In this document: positions 7,024 to 13,128 of the stretch, one piece after another
How the letters are laid out: each line of letters opens with the position of its first letter
Position numbering within the stretch: the stretch's first letter is position 1
DNA from: Bacillota bacterium
Lineage (GTDB): Bacteria > Bacillota > Limnochordia > Darwinibacteriales > Darwinibacteriaceae
Assembly (NCBI GenBank): GCA_012518325.1
Contig: JAAYSR010000190.1
Coordinates: 1-13,128 of the forward strand
Length of the DNA: 13,128 nt
Direction: 5' to 3'
Program-made: the position numbers and the translations under genes
The notes under the pieces: model-generated
Told to the model about the DNA's origin: nothing
What the model saw: only the letters and a program-made list of their open reading frames with translations
Database searches by the model: none

Positions 7024-7824
7024 TTGGGAAAAGTCATTGTTATCACAAGCGGTAAAGGCGGAGTTGGCAAAACCACTACTACAGCCAATCTAGGGGCTGG
7101 TTTGGCCGCTTCGGGACAAAAGGTTTGTTTGGTAGACACCGATATTGGGCTAAGGAATCTCGATGTTGTCCTGGGTTTGGAAAACCGCATCGTCTATGAT
7201 CTGCTGGATGTAGTGGAGGGAAAATGCAGACTGCGTCAAGCGTTGATCAAGGACAAGAACTTTGGCGAGAATCTCGTACTGCTTCCCGCTGCCCAAACCC
7301 GTGAGAAGGATGCGGTCAATCCCGAGCAGATGAGCGAGCTTATGGAGCGGCTGAGGAGGGACTACGATTTTGTACTCCTGGACAGTCCAGCCGGCATTGA
7401 GCACGGGTTCAAAAACGCCATCGCCGGCGCCGATCAAGCTATCGTTGTGACCACTCCTGAGATATCGGCTGTACGTGATGCAGACCGCATTATCGGTCTG
7501 TTGGAAGCTGCTGAGCTCTACGATCCGCAGCTGATCATCAACCGCGTCCGGCCCGACATGGTACGCAAAGGCGATATGATGGACATCAACGACATTGACG
7601 ACATTCTCGCGATTTCCATCCTGGGTGTCGTTCCCGATGATCAGGACATCATTGTCTCCACCAACCGGGGTGAAACAGTGGTTACAGACAAGAAGTCCCG
7701 TCCCGGCCAAGCCTTTCGCAATATCGTGCGTCGCCTGCTAGGGGAAGAAGTTCCGTTTATGGATCTGCAGCAGCGGAAGGTGATGCACTGGTTCAAGAGA
7801 ATCCTCAGCGGCGAGGCCCAGTAA
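7024..7824 (+). CDS. minD: Septum site-determining ATPase MinD
   Basis: MinD is a membrane-binding ParA/MinD-family ATPase that recruits MinC and, with MinE, sets up the division-site pattern. I choose TTG 7024: GGAGGAG (7011-7017) lies six bases before it and the protein then reads MGKVIVITSGKGGVGKT, the canonical MinD N-terminus, with deviant Walker A lysines K11 and K16. A TTG at 7006 would add six residues but has no ribosome binding site. Other motifs are LVDTDIGLRNLDVVLGLENR, FVLLDSPAGIE (Walker B) and the MinD-type TTPEISAVRDADRIIG. The C-terminal tail (QQRKVMHWFKRILSGEA) is an amphipathic helix that acts as the membrane-targeting sequence. The product has 266 residues, family length. 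A TTG start behind a good site may lower MinD yield relative to MinE. Confidence 0.97.
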   Translation: MGKVIVITSGKGGVGKTTTTANLGAGLAASGQKVCLVDTDIGLRNLDVVLGLENRIVYDLLDVVEGKCRLRQALIKDKNFGENLVLLPAAQTREKDAVNPEQMSELMERLRRDYDFVLLDSPAGIEHGFKNAIAGADQAIVVTTPEISAVRDADRIIGLLEAAELYDPQLIINRVRPDMVRKGDMMDINDIDDILAISILGVVPDDQDIIVSTNRGETVVTDKKSRPGQAFRNIVRRLLGEEVPFMDLQQRKVMHWFKRILSGEAQ

Positions 7825-7837
7825 AGGAGGGATAGGC

Positions 7838-8101
7838 ATGTTCGAGTTTATTACGAGACTGTTTGGCGGCTCAGAAGGAAGCAAGAACAAGGCTAAAGAG
7901 CGACTTCGTCTGGTTTTAGTTCATGATCGTGCCAGCCTCTCTCCCGGGCTCGTAGAGGCGCTGGAGGAAGAATTAATTGAAGTGATTTCCAAATACCTGG
8001 AGATCGATGAAGACGGTCTTGAGGTCAGTTTTGATGAAGGCGACGATTCTGTCGCATTGATTGCCAATATCCCTGTGAAAAGCGTAAAACGCAATCTCTA
8101 G
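7838..8101 (+). CDS. minE: Cell division topological specificity factor MinE
   Basis: MinE stimulates MinD ATPase and makes MinCD dynamic. The product has 87 residues, family length. An N-terminal amphipathic membrane-binding stretch (MFEFITRLFGG) is followed by the MinD-contact segment AKERLRLVLVHDRASLSP. The C-terminal topological-specificity domain carries ALEEELIEVISKYLEIDEDGLEV and a final beta strand (SVALIANIPV). The ATG at 7838 sits behind a strong AAAGGAGG (7823-7830) that overlaps the minD stop. MinE is absent from B. subtilis, where DivIVA/MinJ position MinCD, but is known in Clostridia; this favours a clostridial origin. No terminator follows the gene. Confidence 0.96.
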   Translation: MFEFITRLFGGSEGSKNKAKERLRLVLVHDRASLSPGLVEALEEELIEVISKYLEIDEDGLEVSFDEGDDSVALIANIPVKSVKRNL

Positions 8102-8119
8102 ACTGCCAGGCGCAAGTAA

Positions 8120-8148
8120 TCATGATTGGACTCCTTCGGTAATATACT
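8120..8148 (+). promoter_or_regulatory. Candidate (sporulation-type?) promoter for the spoIVF pair
   Basis: AATATACT at 8141-8148 contains a good -10-like TATACT. Upstream, ATG at 8122-8124 lies 16 bases away, a partial match to the sigma-E pattern (ATA, 16-18 bases, CATANNNT). No good sigma-A -35 lies at 16-18 bases; TTGGAC at 8126-8131 is only 11 bases away. In B. subtilis the spoIVF operon is sigma-E-dependent, so a promoter here is expected, but the match is weak. Transcription would start near 8155. Confidence 0.3.
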
Positions 8149-8165
8149 GTAAATAGGCGAAGGAG
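8131..8165 (+). repeat. Inverted repeat that covers the ribosome binding site of the next gene
   Basis: CTCCTTCG (8131-8138) is the exact reverse complement of CGAAGGAG (8158-8165), with a 19-base spacer. The right arm contains most of the Shine-Dalgarno sequence GAAGGAGGTG (8159-8168) for the ATG at 8173. No T run follows, so it is not an intrinsic terminator. In RNA reading through from minE the hairpin would hide the ribosome binding site; RNA starting at the candidate promoter inside the loop would lack the left arm. Confidence 0.6.
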
Positions 8166-8172
8166 GTGCGTC

Positions 8173-8415
8173 ATGGTGGGAAAGACTCTGCTTCGAAATT
8201 CTCTCTTTGCTTTGACTGTTTTTTTGGTGATTGCAGTCTTAGTGCAGACGAATCTAGAATTTGCCCAACCAGTGACTGAATACGTTTCATTTGTCGTTTC
8301 TACCAATTTTTCTGTGCGGCCGATTCTGAACATGGCGGGATTCACTGAGAGGTGGGACGTCCTTGATTTTGGCTCTCTCCTCGAAGGATGGTCTGAAGCA
8401 ACCTTTGGTTGGTAG
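8173..8415 (+). CDS. Small one-pass membrane protein in the spoIVFA position (SpoIVFA-like, no LytM domain)
   Basis: In B. subtilis the gene between minD and spoIVFB is spoIVFA, whose product holds the SpoIVFB protease inactive in the outer forespore membrane until SpoIVB cleaves SpoIVFA. This 80-residue product has a basic start (VGKTLLRN), one membrane helix (about residues 10-24, SLFALTVFLVIAVLV) followed by QTN, and an acidic, aromatic tail ending WSEATFGW. That matches the helix and juxtamembrane part of SpoIVFA, but the C-terminal M23/LytM-like domain is absent. There is no room for it: the stop is two bases before the spoIVFB start, and no frame continues the fold. The ribosome binding site GAAGGAGGTG (8159-8168) is near ideal, so the gene is clearly real. 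Homology to SpoIVFA is inferred from position and architecture, not from strong identity; an unrelated small regulator analogous to BofA is possible. Confidence 0.8.
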   Translation: MVGKTLLRNSLFALTVFLVIAVLVQTNLEFAQPVTEYVSFVVSTNFSVRPILNMAGFTERWDVLDFGSLLEGWSEATFGW

Positions 8416-8417
8416 CA

Positions 8418-9302
8418 ATGAGGTTAGGCAGCTGTTTTGGGATTCCCATAAAAGTGAATCCCTTTTTCATTCTGCTGCTGGCGGCGGCCTTTGCCTATGG
8501 CAGGCTGTGGCAGGCTCTGATGCTTTTTGCCATTGTCATGTGGCACGAGGCCTTCCACATTCTGACAGCCAAGGCGTACCGCCTCCAGATTACCGATGTT
8601 GAGCTCTTGCCCTTCGGCGGCGTGACCAGGATGGATGCAATGCTGCAGCTGAATCCAGAGATCGAATGGGCGGTTGCGGCGGTGGGGCCCCTCAGTAACG
8701 GATTGCTCATCTTTTTCGCCTATGCTCTCCTGCCGTATTTCGAGTTTGAGCAAGCATGGTTTGAGTTTTTCGTCCAAGCCAACATCGGGATGGCACTCTT
8801 CAACCTAATTCCAGCCCTGCCCCTGGATGGCGGCAGGGTACTGCGGAGCTTCTTGGCAAAACGCCGCGGTTACAGAGAAGCGACACGGGCGGCATGTGTA
8901 CTGGGGCAGGTCCTCAGTGTGCTTTTGGCAGCCTGGGGAGGATACATTATCTATTTGGGCACGCTCCAGGGCCTGCTGTATGTCTCTGCCGGGGCAATGC
9001 TGTTTCTGGCAGCCAGGCAGGAGCAAAAAAATGCCAGCTACGTCTTTATGCGCTATCTGACCGCTAAGAAGCAGGAGCTGCGCCTGAAGAGGGTCCTTGT
9101 GGCCAGAGAACTGGTGGCTACCTTAGAGACTTCACTGGGTGAGGTGTTCCAACAGTTTCAGCCGCCTTGCTACCATTTGGTTTGGGTGTTGGATCTGGAA
9201 GGCCGAGTGATCGGATTTGTTGGGGAAATTGAATTAATTGCCGCCCTTTTCGAACATGGTTTAGCACATAAACTGGGGGCAGTTCAGGTACACAAGATAT
9301 AA
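8418..9302 (+). CDS. spoIVFB: SpoIVFB-type intramembrane metalloprotease (site-2 protease, M50)
   Basis: SpoIVFB cleaves pro-sigma-K in the mother cell late in sporulation. The 294-residue product has several membrane segments and both site-2 protease motifs: HEAFH (H43, E44, H47) and NLIPALPLDGGR with D137. With the ATG at 8418 these residues fall on the numbers known for B. subtilis SpoIVFB (H43, E44, H47, D137), which supports this start. A TTG at 8409 would overlap the previous gene and add three residues. A C-terminal cytoplasmic part (about residues 215-294, including CYHLVWVLDLEGRVIGFVGE) resembles the CBS domain of this subfamily, which in B. subtilis binds ATP and contacts pro-sigma-K. 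There is no strong ribosome binding site of its own; the two-base gap after the preceding gene suggests translational coupling, so the two products would be made together. Confidence 0.93.
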   Translation: MRLGSCFGIPIKVNPFFILLLAAAFAYGRLWQALMLFAIVMWHEAFHILTAKAYRLQITDVELLPFGGVTRMDAMLQLNPEIEWAVAAVGPLSNGLLIFFAYALLPYFEFEQAWFEFFVQANIGMALFNLIPALPLDGGRVLRSFLAKRRGYREATRAACVLGQVLSVLLAAWGGYIIYLGTLQGLLYVSAGAMLFLAARQEQKNASYVFMRYLTAKKQELRLKRVLVARELVATLETSLGEVFQQFQPPCYHLVWVLDLEGRVIGFVGEIELIAALFEHGLAHKLGAVQVHKI

Positions 9303-9327
9303 TACTGTTGATGAAGGGAGTGGTCTA

Positions 9328-11184
9328 ATGGACAAGCGTCTCTTGCCGCTTCTGCCGCTGGTTGCGAAACCAGCCCGTTACACCAATCAGGAAGTAAACG
9401 CTCAGCACAAGAACTGGGCTGAAATAGACGTGAAGATTGCTTTAGCTTTTCCGGATATCTATGATGTGGGCATGGCCCATCTAGGCTATAAAATTCTCTA
9501 TGCAGTGATCAATGGCAGAAAGGATGCACTTGCAGAGCGGGTTTACGCGCCTTGGACTGACATGCAGGCGCTGATGGAGGAGCAGGAAATCCCCCTGACG
9601 GCCTTGGAGTCCGGTCAAGAGCTGACATCCTTTGACTTGGTCGGTTTCACTTTGCAGCATGAGCTAAGCTACACCAATATCCTGAAGATGCTTGACTTGG
9701 CGAGAATTCCCCGTCGGAGCCGTGAGCGGAGTGGAATGCAGCCGCTAATCATGGCCGGCGGTCCATCCGCTTTTAATGTAGAGCCCTTGGCTGATTTTCT
9801 GGATTTTGTCGTACTAGGCGAAGGTGAAGAGATTATCCATGAAATTATTGATCTAGTCAAGCAAGGCAAGGCGGAAGGCGCCTCCAGGGACGACCTCTTG
9901 GAGCAGCTTGCACAGGTTGAGGGTATCTATGTGCCCAAGTTCTACAAGCCAGTCTATGACCAGGACGGACGCTTTCTCAGCCTGGAGCCGCTGCGTCCGG
10001 ACATTCCGCGGGAGATAACAAAACGGGTGATCAGAGATTTTAACAGCCTGCCCTATCCCGAAGAGTTTGTTGTCCCCTATGTGGAAGTAGTCCATGATCG
10101 GGTGATGGCCGAGATTATGCGCGGCTGCACCAGAGGCTGCAGGTTTTGCCAGGCAGGCATAATCTATCGTCCTGTCCGGGAGCGTGAACCCGAGGTTCTC
10201 AAAGAGCAGATCGCCCGCCTGGTGGAAAGCACGGGCTATGAAGTGATTTCGCTGTCCTCATTGTCCAGTGGGGACTATGGACGGATCGGCCCTTTGGTGA
10301 GGGAGCTGATTGAACAGTACCAGCCTTGCGGCATCTCCGTATCCCTGCCGTCACTGCGGCTGGATTCCTTTGGTGTGGAGCTTGCCCAGGACATTCAAAA
10401 AGCCCGCAAAACTGGCCTTACCTTTGCCCCTGAGGCAGGAACGCAAAGGCTGCGGGATGTGATCAACAAAAATGTTTCAGATCAAGATCTGATGGACGCG
10501 GTGCAGGGGGCTTTCTCCGCGGGCTGGTCCCGCATTAAGCTCTACTTTATGATCGGCCTGCCCACCGAAACTGAGGAAGATCTGCAAGGCATCGTGGATT
10601 TGGCCCATAAAGTACTGGCCTGGGGCAGGGAGTTTCGCACTTCGCACAGAAGGCCTGAGGTTTCAATCAGTGTGGCATCGTTCGTGCCCAAGCCCCACAC
10701 CCCTTTCCAGTGGATGGCGCAGGATACCATGGAGACACTTCGCGCCAAGCAGAATTATCTGAAGGAACGTTTGCGCCACCCCGGCATTCATTTCAGTTAT
10801 CCAAGGGTCGAAGAGAGTTTCCTGGAGGCGGTGTTCGCCAGGGGAGACCGGCGTCTCGCTCCGGTCATAGAACGGGCAGCTGACTTGGGATGCCAGTTTG
10901 ACAGCTGGACGGATCGCTTCCGTTTTGACCTGTGGATGGAGGCTTTCAGCGACCTAGGCATCGATCCCAAGTTCTACGCCAATCGAGAAAGGGATCTGTT
11001 CGAACCCTTGCCCTGGTCACACCTGAGCCCAGGTATCGATGCAGACTTTTTGCGCCGGGAGTGGGAGCTGGCCCAAGAGGGAACCACCACGCCTGATTGC
11101 CGCTGGGATGTCTGCAGCCGCTGTGGAGTCTGTCCAGGGTTACGGACAGCCAACTCCCTGGTAAGGGGGGAGCGGAGTGAATAA
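9328..11184 (+). CDS. Radical SAM protein, TIGR03960-like family
   Basis: The 618-residue product is a radical SAM enzyme of unassigned reaction. The N-terminal region (about residues 30-190) resembles a B12-binding-like Rossmann domain, with FPDIYDVGMAHLGYKIL, LVGFTLQHELSYTNILKML and IMAGGPSAFNVEPLADFLDFVVLGEGEE, but it lacks a clear DxHxxG cobalamin motif. The radical SAM core starts near residue 260 with the CX3CX2C cluster site C267, C271, C274 (RGCTRGCRFCQAG), then LSSLSSGDY, FAPEAGTQRLRDVINK and the SAM-contact region IKLYFMIGLPTET. The C-terminus has four more cysteines (C591, C596, C599, C602; CX4CX2CX2C) that could hold a second metal site. Start ATG 9328 has AAGGGAG at 9314-9320. 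It overlaps the DUF2344 gene by eight bases; these two families are often adjacent or fused, so they very likely act together. Confidence 0.93.
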   Translation: MDKRLLPLLPLVAKPARYTNQEVNAQHKNWAEIDVKIALAFPDIYDVGMAHLGYKILYAVINGRKDALAERVYAPWTDMQALMEEQEIPLTALESGQELTSFDLVGFTLQHELSYTNILKMLDLARIPRRSRERSGMQPLIMAGGPSAFNVEPLADFLDFVVLGEGEEIIHEIIDLVKQGKAEGASRDDLLEQLAQVEGIYVPKFYKPVYDQDGRFLSLEPLRPDIPREITKRVIRDFNSLPYPEEFVVPYVEVVHDRVMAEIMRGCTRGCRFCQAGIIYRPVREREPEVLKEQIARLVESTGYEVISLSSLSSGDYGRIGPLVRELIEQYQPCGISVSLPSLRLDSFGVELAQDIQKARKTGLTFAPEAGTQRLRDVINKNVSDQDLMDAVQGAFSAGWSRIKLYFMIGLPTETEEDLQGIVDLAHKVLAWGREFRTSHRRPEVSISVASFVPKPHTPFQWMAQDTMETLRAKQNYLKERLRHPGIHFSYPRVEESFLEAVFARGDRRLAPVIERAADLGCQFDSWTDRFRFDLWMEAFSDLGIDPKFYANRERDLFEPLPWSHLSPGIDADFLRREWELAQEGTTTPDCRWDVCSRCGVCPGLRTANSLVRGERSE

Positions 11185-11857
11185 TGTGATTCGTTTTCAG
11201 TTCACCAAAGGTGAAGAGGTCAGATATCTCTCGCATCTTGATTTGCTGCGGACGATGGAAAGGGCGGGCCGCAGGGCCGGCCTGCCCATCGCGTTTTCCC
11301 AGGGCTTTACGGCCAGGCCCCTGATGAGCTTCAGTTTTCCTTTGCCTGTAGGCGTATTAAGCGAGGCTGAGTATGCTGATTTTACCTTTGCCGCTGAACT
11401 TGGACCGGAAGAATTCGTCCAGCGATACAATGAACACCTGCCGCCGGGCTTGCAGATAGTTTATGCGGCCAGGCTGCCGGAAAAGACGGAGTCGCTCCAG
11501 AGCTGGATCAATGCAGCTTCGTGGCGGATCAGCCTTCCCGGCACCAGCCCGGAACAGGTGGAGGAGCGCTGGAGGCAGCTCCAGGCGGTGGATAGCTTTG
11601 TGGTAAACCGGGAAACTAAAAAAGGAAGCCGGGAAGTTGACATTCGCCCATTTGTCTACGACATCTTCCAAGTCGAAAGCTATCAGGGGGGGACAGTGTT
11701 TAGCTGCCGCTGCGGCCTGGGGACAGAGAGCAACCTTCGCATGGAAGAGTTGGGTGAACTGCTTGGTTTTTCCCATCTGGAGGCGACAGTCACCAGAACA
11801 GGCCAATTCAAAAAAGTTGGGAACAGCTACTTCCCACCTTTAGGGAATCGAGGATAA
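11177..11857 (+). CDS. DUF2344 / TIGR03936-like radical-SAM-linked protein
   Basis: The product has 226 residues. The N-terminal half has the family signature: RFQFTKGEEVRYLSHLDLLR, RAGRRAGLPIAFSQGFTARP, then SFPLPVGVLSEAEYADF. The C-terminal half ends in a stretch containing VTRTGQFKKVGNSY. No enzymatic motif, membrane segment or signal peptide is visible. The family is defined by its link to the radical SAM protein encoded just upstream, and in some genomes the two are one polypeptide. It may position a substrate, possibly RNA, for the radical SAM enzyme, but no function is established. The start is GTG 11177 behind GGGGGGAG (11165-11172); it overlaps the radical SAM stop by eight bases, so the two are translationally coupled. 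RNase G starts three bases after its stop. Confidence 0.9.
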   Translation: MNNVIRFQFTKGEEVRYLSHLDLLRTMERAGRRAGLPIAFSQGFTARPLMSFSFPLPVGVLSEAEYADFTFAAELGPEEFVQRYNEHLPPGLQIVYAARLPEKTESLQSWINAASWRISLPGTSPEQVEERWRQLQAVDSFVVNRETKKGSREVDIRPFVYDIFQVESYQGGTVFSCRCGLGTESNLRMEELGELLGFSHLEATVTRTGQFKKVGNSYFPPLGNRG

Positions 11858-11860
11858 GCA

Positions 11861-13128
11861 ATGAAAAGGAAAATTGTGATTTCTACTTTGCTTAACCAGG
11901 TGCAGGTGGGCATCGTAGAGGGCCGACGTTTAGCAGAGTATTACCTGGAGCGTGACTGCGATGAACGCCTCGGCGGCAATGTGTACAAAGGCCTGGTGGA
12001 AAACGTTTTGCCCGGCATGGGTGCCGCCTTCGTTGACATAGGCATGCCGAAAAATGCCTTTTTGTTCTTGGCAGATGCCGTCGGGGATGTGAAAAAAGGC
12101 GACACCGTCATGGTGCAGGTTTCCAAGGAGGCAGCAGGCACAAAGGGGCCGCGGGTTACAGCCAAGATTTCCCTTCCAGGACGCTACCTGGTTCTGATGC
12201 CTGCACAGGACCACACTGGTGTTTCCCGGAAGATCGGAGACAGCGAGGAAAGGCTCAGGCTTAAGGAAATTGCCGAGGAAATCCGCCCTCCCGGCTGCGG
12301 ACTGATTGTACGCACTGTAGCTGAAGGAAGAACTAAGGCAGAGCTCCAGGACGATTTGTCGGACTTACTGCATGACTGGGACAAGATTATGGATAAATTC
12401 CGCAGCAAGTCATCAACCAGGCTCCTCTATCAGGACTACGACCTTGTCCATCGTATACTGCGGGACATGTATGTCACAGACGAAACCAGTGTAGTGGTGG
12501 ACTGCCCTAAGATGCAGAGGCGTGTGCAAAAGGAGCTTGCCGACCTGGGAGTGGCGGAGGCCAAAGTGGATCTGTACGAGGGGAAAGTTGATCTTTTTAC
12601 CTGCCTGGGCCTGGACAAAGAACTGGAAAGGGCGGGCCAAAACCGGGTTTGGCTTGACTGCGGGGGTTACCTGGTGTTTAACCAGACAGAAGCTCTTTTG
12701 AGCATTGATGTCAATACGGGCAAGTATGTCGGCAGCAAGAACCTGCAGGATACTGTGCTGAAGACCAACCTGCAGGCAGCTGCTGAAATCGCGCATCAGC
12801 TGCGTTTGCGCAATTATGGCGGCATTGTGATCATAGATTTTATTGATATGACTGATCCAAACAATCGGGAAGCTGTGCTGGAACAGCTCGCTGACAGCCT
12901 GCGGGCGGATAAGACCCGGACCAACCTCCTGGGATTTACTCGGCTGGGTCTGGTTGAGCTCACCCGCAAGAGGACCGACCGGCTGCTTTCCCATATGATG
13001 GAAGTGGACTGTCCCCACTGCAAGGGCAGGGGAAGGGTGATCTCCGACGCTGCCCTGGCCTTTCGCATTGCCAAGGAGGTCAGCTCTTTAGCACGGGAAA
13101 CCGCGGAAGCAGTTACTGTGCGCTGTCA
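11861..13128 (+). CDS. rng: Ribonuclease G / RNase E family (3' end outside window)
   Basis: RNase E/G enzymes are single-strand endoribonucleases that process rRNA and start mRNA decay. The frame is open from ATG 11861 to the right edge (422 codons), so the stop is not seen. The N-terminus (KRKIVISTLLNQVQVGIVEGRRLAEYYLE) leads into an S1 domain (NVYKGLVENVLPGMGAAFVDIG, about residues 39-60 onward). Catalytic aspartates D283 (in SIDVNTGKYVG) and D326 (in IVIIDFIDM) are 43 residues apart, as are D303 and D346 of E. coli RNase E. The zinc-link motif CPHCKGRG has C384 and C387, with the same offset of 20. The enzyme is absent from B. subtilis but common in Clostridia. It begins three bases after the DUF2344 stop, with a modest GAGG ribosome binding site. 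Ribosomal protein genes (rplU) often follow in related genomes but lie outside the window. Confidence 0.95.
   Translation, partial: MKRKIVISTLLNQVQVGIVEGRRLAEYYLERDCDERLGGNVYKGLVENVLPGMGAAFVDIGMPKNAFLFLADAVGDVKKGDTVMVQVSKEAAGTKGPRVTAKISLPGRYLVLMPAQDHTGVSRKIGDSEERLRLKEIAEEIRPPGCGLIVRTVAEGRTKAELQDDLSDLLHDWDKIMDKFRSKSSTRLLYQDYDLVHRILRDMYVTDETSVVVDCPKMQRRVQKELADLGVAEAKVDLYEGKVDLFTCLGLDKELERAGQNRVWLDCGGYLVFNQTEALLSIDVNTGKYVGSKNLQDTVLKTNLQAAAEIAHQLRLRNYGGIVIIDFIDMTDPNNREAVLEQLADSLRADKTRTNLLGFTRLGLVELTRKRTDRLLSHMMEVDCPHCKGRGRVISDAALAFRIAKEVSSLARETAEAVTVRC

Noticed and set aside
8131..8165. Inverted repeat as a terminator for minE
   Set aside because: The stem has only eight pairs with a 19-base loop and no T run follows; the overlap with the ribosome binding site is a better explanation.
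8173..8420. Short SpoIVFA-like gene as a frameshifted full-length spoIVFA
   Set aside because: The spoIVFB start follows two bases after the stop, so there is no space for an M23 domain, and no other frame here encodes one.

Overview
This window is an ordinary chromosomal housekeeping and sporulation region from an endospore-forming member of the Firmicutes, most likely a rod-shaped member of the Clostridia. The evidence is the gene set: a SpoIID-type protein, a SpoIVFB-type sigma-K protease and the order maf-radC-mreBCD-min-spoIVF, which is the Bacillus/Clostridia order. MinE and RNase G are also present; both are absent from Bacillus subtilis but known in Clostridia. Base composition looks moderate and even along the window. 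All supported genes are on the + strand. I saw no mobile element, CRISPR array, tRNA or rRNA.

Layout. Positions 1-655 hold the 3' end of a SpoIID/LytB-domain gene and a 63-codon unrecognised gene, closed by a strong intrinsic terminator (659-685). A candidate promoter (696-724) then starts the next block: maf (septum-associated nucleotide pyrophosphatase), radC, mreB, mreC, mreD and a class B penicillin-binding protein of the PBP2/MrdA type (elongasome). Next comes minC-minD-minE (division-site selection). A 71-base gap (8102-8172) carries an inverted repeat that covers the ribosome binding site of the next gene. That gene encodes a tiny one-pass membrane protein in the position of spoIVFA, followed at once by spoIVFB. 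The last block is a radical SAM protein (TIGR03960-like), its partner (DUF2344/TIGR03936-like) and RNase G, which runs off the right edge.

How the genes work together: MreBCD and PBP2 build the lateral wall, MinCDE places the septum at midcell, and the SpoIVF pair would process pro-sigma-K in the mother cell late in sporulation. Radical SAM, DUF2344 and RNase G are translationally packed (8-base overlap, then a 3-base gap), suggesting a shared but undefined role, perhaps in RNA or ribosome biology. 

The points most worth a second look are the reduced SpoIVFA-like protein without a LytM/M23 domain; the inverted repeat over its Shine-Dalgarno sequence, with a -10-like element inside the loop; and the uncharacterised radical SAM/DUF2344 pair next to RNase G. 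Most of the window is well-understood conserved biology, and I do not see clear evidence of a wholly new system.
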